Of a DNA stretch of 15,907 nt, positions 8,167 through 15,217 are shown one piece after another. Under the pieces are notes generated by a model. That model did not search any database and was not told the DNA's origin. It saw only the letters and a program-made list of their open reading frames with translations. The stretch comes from Porticoccaceae bacterium (GTDB lineage Bacteria; Pseudomonadota; Gammaproteobacteria; Pseudomonadales; Porticoccaceae). The position numbers were made by a program, and so were the translations under genes. Each line of letters opens with the position of its first letter. The stretch's first letter is position 1. The stretch is taken from NCBI GenBank assembly GCA_002692165.1, contig NZJL01000098.1:1-15907 (forward strand), given 5' to 3'.

Positions 8167-8235
8167 TTGTGACCAGTGCCGACAGTGGGAAGCAAAGGGA
8201 CGGATTCAATCTCCGTCGTCCATCCCACTTTAAAG
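8167..8235 (+). pseudogene. tRNA-His relic: acceptor and T arm without D and anticodon arms
   Basis: Bases 8205-8235 match 8061-8091 of the intact gene at 29 of 31 positions, covering the T loop, the T-stem and acceptor 3' strands, CCA and eight flanking bases. Upstream, TTGTGACCAGT (8167-8177) matches the 5' flank TTGCGACCAGT (7981-7991) at 10 of 11. GTGGG (8185-8189) corresponds to the 5' acceptor strand. About 33 bases, holding the D and anticodon arms, are missing, so it cannot decode. What remains pairs well: the T stem ACGGA/TCCGT carries a G-C to A-T double change and a G-U to A-U change relative to the intact copy. GTGGG still pairs with TCCAT, or GTGGGA (8185-8190) with TCCCAC (8223-8228). 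C73 and CCA are kept, but the base before the acceptor is A rather than the histidine G-1. Shared flanks on both sides indicate gene duplication and then deletion, more than an integration site. Confidence 0.75.
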
Positions 8236-8255
8236 CGTAGCAAGACCACGCTTTA
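8231..8255. other. Eight-base inverted repeat between tRNA relic and folD
   Basis: TAAAGCGT (8231-8238) pairs perfectly with ACGCTTTA (8248-8255) around a nine-base loop. It overlaps the end of the tRNA relic's 3' flank. No T run follows on either strand, so it is at best a processing signal or weak terminator for the tRNA transcript. Confidence 0.4.
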
Positions 8256-8327
8256 GAAAAGAACTCCTGAATTAGAACATAGGTCAAATAATACTCAAAA
8301 ACACTCATACGATAGAGATTATTTAAT

Positions 8328-9179
8328 ATGGCAGCACAGATTCTAGATGGAAAAAAGTTATCTCAAGACACCGAAAACGAATTAGGTGTTCGAGTGGCTG
8401 CCCTGAAACAGAAAAACCACGGCAATCCGCCCATTCTTGCAACCATTCTTGTGGGTGCTGACCCCGCCTCCGCGACTTATGTTAGAATGAAACAAAACGC
8501 TTGCAAAAGAATTGGTATGGAATCAATTGCAGTTGAAATGCCTGCTGACTCAACCACTAAAGAGCTACTAAGAAAAATTTCGGAACTAAATAAAAATACC
8601 AATTGCCACGGTATCCTTCTCCAACATCCAGTCCCCCCGCAAATAGATGAGCGAGCCTGCTTTGACCAAATTGCGCTAACAAAAGACGTTGATGGAGTTA
8701 CATGCCAAGGATTCGGACGGATGGCCATGAATGAGGATGCATACGGCTCAGCTACACCGCAAGGAATCATGCGTCTTTTGGAAGCATACAAAATTCCTTT
8801 AGCTGGAAAACGTGCAGTAGTTGTAGGTAGGAGTCCAATCCTCGGAAAGCCAATGGCTTTAATGCTTTTAAATGCCAATGCTACCGTAACAATTTGTCAC
8901 TCCAAGACGAAAAATCTTCCAGAAATAATTGAAACTGCTGATGTACTTGTTGGTGCCGTCGGTCGGCCTGAATTTATTCGATCAAATTGGATTGCCGATA
9001 ATGCTGTGGTGATTGACGCTGGATTTCACCCAGGTGGGATTGGCGACGTAGAATTAGAACCTCTTTTTGGTCGAGTATCTGCGCTGACGCCAGTTCCTGG
9101 CGGCGTTGGGCCGATGACCATAAACACATTGATACTGCAATGCGTTGAGGCGGCTGAAAAAGCGCTGCCGTCTTCCTGA
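8328..9179 (+). CDS. folD: Bifunctional methylenetetrahydrofolate dehydrogenase/cyclohydrolase FolD
   Basis: FolD interconverts 5,10-methylene-, methenyl- and 10-formyl-tetrahydrofolate in the cytoplasm, with NADP(H). The 283 residues match the family length. The catalytic domain has [14 protein letters not shown] (Lys55, the conserved catalytic Lys), [11 protein letters not shown] (98-107) and KDVDG with Asp122. The nucleotide domain has [12 protein letters not shown] (164-175) and the family end motif [11 protein letters not shown] (254-264). Divergent features are SATPQG where E. coli-type enzymes have PCTPRG, and [12 protein letters not shown] where they have a longer GIN-containing loop; this looks like a distinct FolD subclass. 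The start at ATG 8328 places the usual DGK near residue 7; the ribosome site (AGAGA) is weak. It faces the crotonase gene convergently, 50 bases away, with no clear terminator between. Confidence 0.95.
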   Translation: MAAQILDGKKLSQDTENELGVRVAALKQKNHGNPPILATILVGADPASATYVRMKQNACKRIGMESIAVEMPADSTTKELLRKISELNKNTNCHGILLQHPVPPQIDERACFDQIALTKDVDGVTCQGFGRMAMNEDAYGSATPQGIMRLLEAYKIPLAGKRAVVVGRSPILGKPMALMLLNANATVTICHSKTKNLPEIIETADVLVGAVGRPEFIRSNWIADNAVVIDAGFHPGGIGDVELEPLFGRVSALTPVPGGVGPMTINTLILQCVEAAEKALPSS

Positions 9180-9229
9180 TAGAGGATCGATAAACCAAAA
9201 TAAATTCGATGGGACTTCGTTAAGAATAA

Positions 9230-9982
9230 TTAGGGCTGACTGCTAATCTTATTGATCATATTAGAAATCGCATCGCGAGCGAAGGGTTGTTTGATAGACC
9301 ACAATTGCTCCTCAGTTTCGATTTCCAAGATATCGTTATGACTTTTGCACATATCTGCTGTTCGAAGCGTCTTTTTCGTACGCAGTAAAATTGCTTTTGG
9401 AATATCGCGAATGTTACTCGTTAAGGCGATTGCCTCATCAAGCAGATCGCCATGATCAACGCATTTCCAAGCCAAACCCTTTTTGACGGCCAGTTCACCA
9501 CTAATAGCTTGAGAAAAAATAAGCATACCTGCAGCAGTGTCCCAACAAGCCAATTGCCTAGTCATCCATGTACTGCCCCCCCCAGGATGAAGCCCAAGCC
9601 CGAAAAATCTTGGTTCAAATAGAGCATTTTTCGAGACGATTCTTACGTCGCAACCAATCGCCATATTAAAGCCCGCTCCAACAGCGGGTCCGTTAACTGC
9701 CGCTATAGTCGGGATCTCACATTGAGCAATACTCAAGAACCCACTGTAAATGCCCGCAAGGGTTTCCCTATCAGGATTAATGTCTGTTAACTGCCCGCCG
9801 GCACAAAAAGAGGATCCAGTCCCGGTGACTATCAGGGCTTTAACTCTATCACTTGTCTCTGCTTCAGCCACATATGCAGAGATCATACTGCACACTTCCA
9901 AAGTGAGCATGTTCCGCTTTTCGGGGTTGTTCAGGGTTAATATTGCCACATGGTCAGAAATTTCAAATAAAACGAGAGACAT
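9230..9982 (-). CDS. Enoyl-CoA hydratase/isomerase (crotonase) family protein, atypical active site
   Basis: The crotonase fold binds acyl-CoA thioesters and stabilises an enolate in an oxyanion hole. Of several possible starts, ATG 9982 is chosen because GGAG precedes it by six bases and the protein then begins MSLVLFEISD, the usual first strand; this gives 250 residues. Oxyanion-hole segments are GSSFCAGGQL (56-65) and NGPAVGAGFNMAIGCD (97-112). By alignment to rat enoyl-CoA hydratase, recalled from memory, the two catalytic glutamates (144 and 164) are Asn106 and Phe126 here, so hydratase activity is unlikely. FGLGLHPGGGSTWM (127-140) marks a separate crotonase subgroup. Isomerase, thioesterase or another CoA chemistry is possible. 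It is transcribed leftward, alone, between folD and a divergent GlpD-like gene. Confidence 0.88.
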   Translation of the reverse strand: MSLVLFEISDHVAILTLNNPEKRNMLTLEVCSMISAYVAEAETSDRVKALIVTGTGSSFCAGGQLTDINPDRETLAGIYSGFLSIAQCEIPTIAAVNGPAVGAGFNMAIGCDVRIVSKNALFEPRFFGLGLHPGGGSTWMTRQLACWDTAAGMLIFSQAISGELAVKKGLAWKCVDHGDLLDEAIALTSNIRDIPKAILLRTKKTLRTADMCKSHNDILEIETEEQLWSIKQPFARDAISNMINKISSQP

Positions 9983-10121
9983 ATTACACTCCAAAAAAAG
10001 GGCGTTGAGGATACCATCTTTTACCATCTTCAATAAAAGCTTTTAACGTTTACCAATCAAAGAATTTTATCTCGAATTAAGACCATGGTATCTTCCATCT
10101 GTGTCAAAGAGCACCTCTTTT

Positions 10122-10127
10122 TATAAT
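10122..10127 (+). promoter_or_regulatory. Candidate -10 element for the GlpD-like gene
   Basis: A perfect TATAAT lies about 90 bases before the GlpD-like start, followed by a second, TATTAT (10132-10137). No good -35 is 16-18 bases upstream on this strand. On the opposite strand a perfect TTGACA (10107-10102) points toward the crotonase gene but has no clear -10. The area also holds two near-identical ten-base units (ATACCATCTT, TTACCATCTT at 10011-10030) and ATGGATTTCCAT, an inverted repeat at 10152-10163. Confidence 0.3.
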
Positions 10128-10215
10128 TTGATATTATAAGGTTATGAAGTAATGGATTTCCATCATGGATGCGTCACACAAGCAAGTCTAATTGCCGCTT
10201 CTACGGAGGTGATTG

Positions 10216-11382
10216 ATGTCTACAGATTTTGATTTATGCGTTGTAGGGGGAGGAATTATAGGAGCAGGAATTGCTCAGGCAGCAGCACTCAATGGATTGT
10301 CGACTGTCATAGTTGAACGCAAGGGTTGGGGCTCTGGAAACACTCAAAAATCAAACAAGCTTGTGCATGGAAGCCTCGAGCATTTTACTGGGAGCAACAT
10401 TTTCCAAACCCGAGAGGACTTAGTCGAGCGACAAGTGTTACTGAGCATCGCTCCGGACATCATAAAATCAAGCTGGTTTTACTTGCCTGTATTTGAGGAT
10501 GACAGACGGTTACCTTGGTCCACCGAACTGCAACTAATGGCATATGACATTTTGTCAGGAAAAACCAAACTCCCATGGTTCAAGAAACTTTCTGAAGATG
10601 AATGGCGCGGGTTGGACGGTCTAAATCAATTCAAACTAGAGGCTGTTTATAAGTTCATCGATGCCCACACCGACGAAGTTGTTCTGACACAAGAACTGGT
10701 GAGATCAGCCAAAATCCACGGTGCACTGGCGTTGTGCCCAGTGAATTTTGACGAAGCGATAAAGATCCCAGATGGTTATAAAGTGCAAGTAACAAAAGGT
10801 TCGAGAACTAGGACTTTCGAGTGCCGATTTATCGCCAACGCAACTGGAGCTTGGAGCTCTTTGACCGCAGAAAGGATGGGTTTATTCAGCAAAATTCCAG
10901 CTGTTCAATGCGTGAAAAGCACCTATATTGAGTTTGCGCAGCAGCTAAGCGAGAAGCGCTTTTTTATCGAGCCAGTCAACAACGCGGGAAGGCTCATTGT
11001 AGCTCCGTGGCGAGAGGGAACATTGGTTGGATCTGCAGAAAAATTATTCACCGGAAATCCAGAACACGTTAAACCCACCGTGGAGGAGGTAGAATATTTG
11101 GTGAAAACCGTGCGTCATCACTTCCCACACTTTAATCATTCTCCGTCACAAGCGTGGTCTGGCCTTGGAAGTAAATTACTTGCTAAAAAGCAATCCAAGG
11201 GCCCCGACCGACGCTTATTCTTACTTGAAGAAGCTCGTTACTTAGGAGTATATGGCGGCCAACTTACGAGTTACAGAATTTTGGCCGAGAAAGCTGTCAA
11301 AAATATCTTAGGCATCTTGAATGGAAACGTTGAAGGTAGCCTCGAGAAACCGTTCATTAGCTCCTCTTCTATGGGGATTTAA
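10216..11382 (+). CDS. FAD-dependent oxidoreductase, short GlpD-like (DAO family)
   Basis: This is a flavoprotein of the D-amino-acid oxidase/glycerol-3-phosphate dehydrogenase superfamily. A TTG at 10213 is possible, but ATG 10216 has an excellent site, GGAGG, six bases upstream, giving 388 residues. The FAD-binding motif is GGGIIGAGIA (11-20). SNKLVHGSLEHF (46-57) and YGGQLTSYR (346-354) match GlpD segments SSKLIHGGLRYL and GGKLTTYR. Relative to E. coli GlpD (501 residues, from memory) the C-terminal helical domain is missing. Residues associated with glycerol-3-phosphate binding also differ: Arg54 is Glu55 here, the Arg of SGVRPL is replaced (SGLGSK, 315-320), and the Lys of GGKLTTYR is Gln349. 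A different substrate is therefore likely. It ends 15 bases from the convergent cysS stop, with no evident terminator. Confidence 0.9.
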   Translation: MSTDFDLCVVGGGIIGAGIAQAAALNGLSTVIVERKGWGSGNTQKSNKLVHGSLEHFTGSNIFQTREDLVERQVLLSIAPDIIKSSWFYLPVFEDDRRLPWSTELQLMAYDILSGKTKLPWFKKLSEDEWRGLDGLNQFKLEAVYKFIDAHTDEVVLTQELVRSAKIHGALALCPVNFDEAIKIPDGYKVQVTKGSRTRTFECRFIANATGAWSSLTAERMGLFSKIPAVQCVKSTYIEFAQQLSEKRFFIEPVNNAGRLIVAPWREGTLVGSAEKLFTGNPEHVKPTVEEVEYLVKTVRHHFPHFNHSPSQAWSGLGSKLLAKKQSKGPDRRLFLLEEARYLGVYGGQLTSYRILAEKAVKNILGILNGNVEGSLEKPFISSSSMGI

Positions 11383-11397
11383 GTCGAGCTGTCAGTG

Positions 11398-12774
11398 CTA
11401 AGATCGCCTCCAAGTCGTGCCATTTTTGCCGTCTTCTAGTATTACACCTTTTAGAGATAACTCATTCCGAATGCGGTCCGCCTCGCCGAAGTTTCTAGAC
11501 TCTTTAGCTTTTTGTCTGAGAATAATTGCTTCTTCAATCTCTTGCCCCGACAGTGCGTCTGGGTCGTGTGTCTTTTTAAACCAATCATCCGGATTTTGTT
11601 GAAGTAACCCTAACAAGCGGGCCAAGTTCAGCAGTTGTCCTCGAGCCATCACTCGATGTTTGAGCGGTCCCTGTCTTGTCTGCCTAGCCAGCGAATGCAA
11701 TTCACTAATAGACTCCGAGGTATTCAAATCATCAAGCAATGCCAGAAAACCGTTATTGGTGGTCATATCTTCATCGACGTGGCCCAAATCTTCCGTGGAT
11801 TTTAGACAGCCATATAACGTATCAAGCGAACGTTTAGCCGAGTCAAGCAGTAGGGCGTTGAATTGTTGTTCTGACCTGTAATGTGCCGACAAAATAACAT
11901 ACCGCAAAACCTCTCCAGAATACTCTTCCAACAAGTCGCAAACTAGTTTGAAATTTCCAACCGACTTTGACATCTTTTGCCCATCGAGCTGAACAAAGCC
12001 ATTATGCATCCAGAAATTAGCTAATGGCTTTCCGTTATTGGCACAACAACTTTGTGCCGTCTCGTTTTCGTGGTGCGGAAATAACAAGTCTAATCCCCCA
12101 CCATGGATATCAACCGTGACACCCAAGTGCTTTTGCGCCATAGCGGAACATTCTATATGCCACCCTGGCCTCCCTTTGCCCCAGGGGCTATCCCACGTTG
12201 GCTCTCGCTGCTTTGAGGGCTTCCAGAGCACAAAATCGTTCGCGTCACGTTTATACTCCCCAATTTGGACGCGAGCTCCAATTGCTAAATCTTGTAATGA
12301 TTTACCTGAAAGTTTTCCATAATTAGGCATGGAACTAACGGAAAAAAGCACATGCCCTTCGGACACGTAGGCAAATCCCTTCTTGATCAAAACTCCAATC
12401 ATATCAAGCATTTCAGGAATATGTTCAGTCGCAAAAGGTTCAATGGTCGGTGGCTCACAGTTCAATCTAGCCATGTCCGAAAAATAACAATCAGCATAAA
12501 GCTTAGCTATGTCCTTTGATTTTTGTCCTCTTTTTTTCGCAACGTCGATAATCTTGTCGTCTACATCGGTAATATTGCGCGCATACACCACTCGAGGATA
12601 TAGCCTCTTCAGAAGTCGAAACAGTGTATCGAATATAACTGCAGGCCTTGCATTTCCTATGTGCACCCTGTTGTAAACTGTGGGACCGCAAACGTACATT
12701 GTGACGCGGTTTTTATCAATAGGCTTAAAGATCTCCTTCCTTCTAGACGCAGAATTAAATATTTGTAGTTCCAT
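11398..12774 (-). CDS. cysS: Cysteinyl-tRNA synthetase
   Basis: This class I aminoacyl-tRNA synthetase attaches cysteine to tRNA-Cys. In the 458-residue form the ATP-binding motifs are HIGN (38-41) and KMSKS (267-271). The zinc site that selects cysteine is complete: Cys29 (MYVCGPTVYN), Cys209 (WHIECSAMAQ), His234 and Glu238 (FPHHENE). Length matches the E. coli enzyme (461). The start is uncertain: ATG 12774 gives MELQIFNSASRRKE, best aligned with known N-termini; ATG 12780 adds two residues and TTG 12798 adds eight. None has a clear ribosome site. It lies 37 bases after glnS in the same direction, so expression from the glnS promoter is likely. Confidence 0.96.
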   Translation of the reverse strand: MELQIFNSASRRKEIFKPIDKNRVTMYVCGPTVYNRVHIGNARPAVIFDTLFRLLKRLYPRVVYARNITDVDDKIIDVAKKRGQKSKDIAKLYADCYFSDMARLNCEPPTIEPFATEHIPEMLDMIGVLIKKGFAYVSEGHVLFSVSSMPNYGKLSGKSLQDLAIGARVQIGEYKRDANDFVLWKPSKQREPTWDSPWGKGRPGWHIECSAMAQKHLGVTVDIHGGGLDLLFPHHENETAQSCCANNGKPLANFWMHNGFVQLDGQKMSKSVGNFKLVCDLLEEYSGEVLRYVILSAHYRSEQQFNALLLDSAKRSLDTLYGCLKSTEDLGHVDEDMTTNNGFLALLDDLNTSESISELHSLARQTRQGPLKHRVMARGQLLNLARLLGLLQQNPDDWFKKTHDPDALSGQEIEEAIILRQKAKESRNFGEADRIRNELSLKGVILEDGKNGTTWRRS

Positions 12775-12811
12775 GGGCATCACTTTGTCAGGCGGCAAAA
12801 AACGCTTCGTG

Positions 12812-14488
12812 TTAGCTATACTTACTCGATTTTTCTTTTAATCCTATAGTACAGTTAAAAACCAAATTGCTCTGCGAGCCGAGCACACTATCAAGGCAAA
12901 AGTAACCCTCGCGTTCGAATTGGTAGTATTCACCGATTGAAGCGTCTGCGAGGCCAGCTTCTGCCTTACAATCTTTCTTAACAACTAGCGACTCCGGATT
13001 AATATAATCAACGAATGGCTGGCTGCCCTCTTCTGGAAGTGCAGTGTTAAATAACCTGTCGTATTGATGAATCGTGCAGTTAACCGAGTGAACTTCTGAT
13101 ACCCAGTGAATTACACCTCGAGGTTTGCAGCCTTCGGGGGGCTCTTGGCCGACGGTATCTTCTACTATTTCGCCATTTATCTGTTCAATATCTCCCTTTG
13201 AGTTTTTGTCCACGCCTATCGCTTTGACAACATATCCGCCCCTCAAGCGGACATAGTCTCCGAGAACAAGTCTTTTAAACTTTTTGCGAGAGAGAGAACT
13301 ATCTTCCGTGAAGTCATTCCTATCTATCAACAGCATCGAGCTGAAAGGCACGCTTCTAAATCCGAGTTCTGTCTTGTTGGGATGTCGAGGAATTTGGAGA
13401 ATTTCTACTTTTGCCGGATCATAGTTATGCAAGAACAATCGGATTGGATTTATAACGCACATCGCTCTGAAGGCATGCTGATTCAAATCATCCCTGATAA
13501 AATGCTCCAACTGGCTAATGTCAACGATGCCATCCGTTTTCGCTATGGCTAGGCTATCACAAAAATCTCTTATTGCTCTGGCACTCACGCCTCGTCTTCG
13601 CAACCCGCGAATTGTCGGCATCCTTGGATCGTCCCAACCATCTACAACGCGATCGTCAACCAATTTTTTTAACTTTCTCTTGCTTAACACCAGATAATTG
13701 ATATTTAGACGCCCAAACTCATATTGCTTCGGTTTGGAAGGTACAGGAAGGTTCGAAATAAACCAATCATACAATGGGCGATTTGCCTGAAACTCGAGTG
13801 TGCAGATTGAATGAGTTATCCCCTCTAAAGCATCGCCCTGCCCATGCGCAAAGTCGTAAGAGGGATAAATCTTCCATTTAGCCCCCGTGCGCTGGTGCTT
13901 AAGATTTTTAATTCTGTATATCACTGGATCACGAAGGTTAATATTGGATGATCCCATGTCTATTTTGGCTCTGAGGGTCATCGCTCCCTCATCAATCTGC
14001 CCCTTTTTCATTTTCTCCAGCAACGACAGGCTCTCCTCAGGACAACGATTACGATAGGGACTGGCTGTTCCCTTCTTTGTCAGAGTGCCTCGATACAGTC
14101 TCATTTCCTCCATGCTAAGTTCACACACAAAAGCTTTACCGACTGAAATCAAATGCTGAGCCCATTCATACAGCTTGGAAAAATAATCTGATGCATAACA
14201 AATTTCTCCATCCCACTTAAAGCCCAGCCACTGAACATCTTCTATAATTGCTCGGACAAATTCGCTATCTTCTTTTTCCGGGTTGGTATCATCAAAACGC
14301 AAATTACATTCGCCAGCGAATGTATTAGCTAATCCAAAATTTAAACAGATTGATTTCGCGTGACCAATATGCAAATAGCCATTTGGCTCGGGAGGAAAAC
14401 GAGTTTTGACCCTTTGAATTTTATTGGCATCAAGATCAGATTGAATGATTTTTTTTACAAAGTGCGTTGGCTCTTCGAGATCAGACAT
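12812..14488 (-). CDS. glnS: Glutaminyl-tRNA synthetase
   Basis: GlnRS charges tRNA-Gln directly, so this organism need not depend on the amidotransferase route for Gln-tRNA. The 558 residues align along their length with E. coli GlnS (554). RFPPEPNGYLHIGHAKSICL contains the HIGH motif (40-43), and NYLVLSKRKL the class I KMSKS-type motif (VLSKR, 267-271). GWDDPRMPTIRGLRRRG and the C-terminal QFEREGYFCLDS are further family signatures of the anticodon-binding beta-barrel region. The start is taken at ATG 14488 (MSDLEEPTHFVKKI), agreeing with E. coli; a TTG at 14497 is less likely. An AGAGA lies about ten bases upstream of the ATG. It is the promoter-proximal gene of a glnS-cysS operon and diverges from ppiB. 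Confidence 0.97.
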   Translation of the reverse strand: MSDLEEPTHFVKKIIQSDLDANKIQRVKTRFPPEPNGYLHIGHAKSICLNFGLANTFAGECNLRFDDTNPEKEDSEFVRAIIEDVQWLGFKWDGEICYASDYFSKLYEWAQHLISVGKAFVCELSMEEMRLYRGTLTKKGTASPYRNRCPEESLSLLEKMKKGQIDEGAMTLRAKIDMGSSNINLRDPVIYRIKNLKHQRTGAKWKIYPSYDFAHGQGDALEGITHSICTLEFQANRPLYDWFISNLPVPSKPKQYEFGRLNINYLVLSKRKLKKLVDDRVVDGWDDPRMPTIRGLRRRGVSARAIRDFCDSLAIAKTDGIVDISQLEHFIRDDLNQHAFRAMCVINPIRLFLHNYDPAKVEILQIPRHPNKTELGFRSVPFSSMLLIDRNDFTEDSSLSRKKFKRLVLGDYVRLRGGYVVKAIGVDKNSKGDIEQINGEIVEDTVGQEPPEGCKPRGVIHWVSEVHSVNCTIHQYDRLFNTALPEEGSQPFVDYINPESLVVKKDCKAEAGLADASIGEYYQFEREGYFCLDSVLGSQSNLVFNCTIGLKEKSSKYS

Positions 14489-14517
14489 GACGAACAATTC
14501 TCTTTTTACGGACTCGT

Positions 14518-14546
14518 ATTATAGCGCCTATTAAAAAATTCTTTAA
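14518..14546 (-). promoter_or_regulatory. Candidate sigma70 promoter of glnS-cysS
   Basis: Read on the minus strand, TTAAAG (14546-14541), a 17-base spacer and a perfect TATAAT (14523-14518) precede glnS. Transcription would begin near 14511, leaving a leader of about 23 bases before ATG 14488. The spacing and position are good; the -35 matches consensus at only three of six bases. Confidence 0.6.
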
Positions 14547-14628
14547 TCGAATGTTTTCTCTTACACCCAGTTTTCTGAGTGAACTAATTACCCAGCTATG
14601 CTCGTAAATTGTTTATGTTAAAGCACCA

Positions 14629-14658
14629 TTGTACTTATGACTCTCAACCCCTTACAAT
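14629..14658 (+). promoter_or_regulatory. Candidate sigma70 promoter of ppiB-lpxH
   Basis: TTGTAC (14629-14634), an 18-base spacer and TACAAT (14653-14658, five of six consensus bases) lie just upstream of ppiB. The start site would fall near 14665, about 20 bases before the ATG and upstream of the AAGGA ribosome site at 14676-14680. It is back to back with the glnS promoter. Confidence 0.45.
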
Positions 14659-14685
14659 GATCCGGCTTTTGCATTAAGGACATGA

Positions 14686-15195
14686 ATGATTACTCTCTCA
14701 ACAACAATGGGTGATATCAGTGTCACCCTCGACTTTGAAAACGCCCCCATCTCATCACAAAATTTCCTCCGATACTGTCGAGATGATTTTTATATCGGAA
14801 CAATTTTTCACAGAGTTATTGACGGTTTTATGATCCAAGGTGGTGGATTGGAAGCCGACATGTCGGAAAAAGAAACACGCGACAGCATAATCAACGAGGC
14901 GGATAACGGCCGCAACAATTTAATCGGAACCCTCGCTATGGCAAGAACTTCTGACCCCGACTCCGCGTCGTCGCAATTTTTCATCAACGTGGCAGACAAT
15001 AATTTTCTGGATCATTCCGACAAAACTTCAAATGGTTGGGGCTATGCTGTATTCGGAGATGTTACGGATGGAATGCATGTGGTGCGGAACATTAAAACTG
15101 TCGCGACAGGTACGCTAGGATACGATAGAGATGTGCCCAATGATCCAATTGAAATCACTGGCATTTTCATCAGCGATGCATATGAAGATGTTTAG
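14686..15195 (+). CDS. ppiB: Peptidyl-prolyl cis-trans isomerase B (cyclophilin)
   Basis: This cyclophilin catalyses cis-trans isomerisation of Xaa-Pro bonds to speed protein folding. The 169 residues contain the conserved core FHRVIDGFMIQGGG with the catalytic Arg43, then LAMARTSDPDSASSQFFINV, and YAVFGDVTDGMHVV. There is no signal peptide, which places it in the cytoplasm (PpiB rather than PpiA). ATG 14686 is preceded by AAGGA with five bases between; another ATG at 14682 is out of frame. It is followed after 22 bases by lpxH in the same direction, an arrangement I recall from gammaproteobacteria. Confidence 0.96.
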   Translation: MITLSTTMGDISVTLDFENAPISSQNFLRYCRDDFYIGTIFHRVIDGFMIQGGGLEADMSEKETRDSIINEADNGRNNLIGTLAMARTSDPDSASSQFFINVADNNFLDHSDKTSNGWGYAVFGDVTDGMHVVRNIKTVATGTLGYDRDVPNDPIEITGIFISDAYEDV

Positions 15196-15217
15196 TTAAA
15201 CCCATTGGTCCGGTGGA

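Noticed and set aside
8061..8235. tRNA 3'-end repeat as attL/attR of an integrated element
   Set aside because: Only about 110 bases lie between the repeats, with no integrase, and the 5' flank is also duplicated, which favours tRNA gene duplication.
10152..10232. 26-codon upstream frame overlapping the GlpD-like start, as a leader peptide
   Set aside because: It lacks a well-placed ribosome site and any attenuator-like structure or residue run; the main gene has its own strong site.
11417..12322. Several plus-strand frames of 60-94 codons inside cysS
   Set aside because: They are antisense shadows of a clearly conserved synthetase gene, without ribosome sites.
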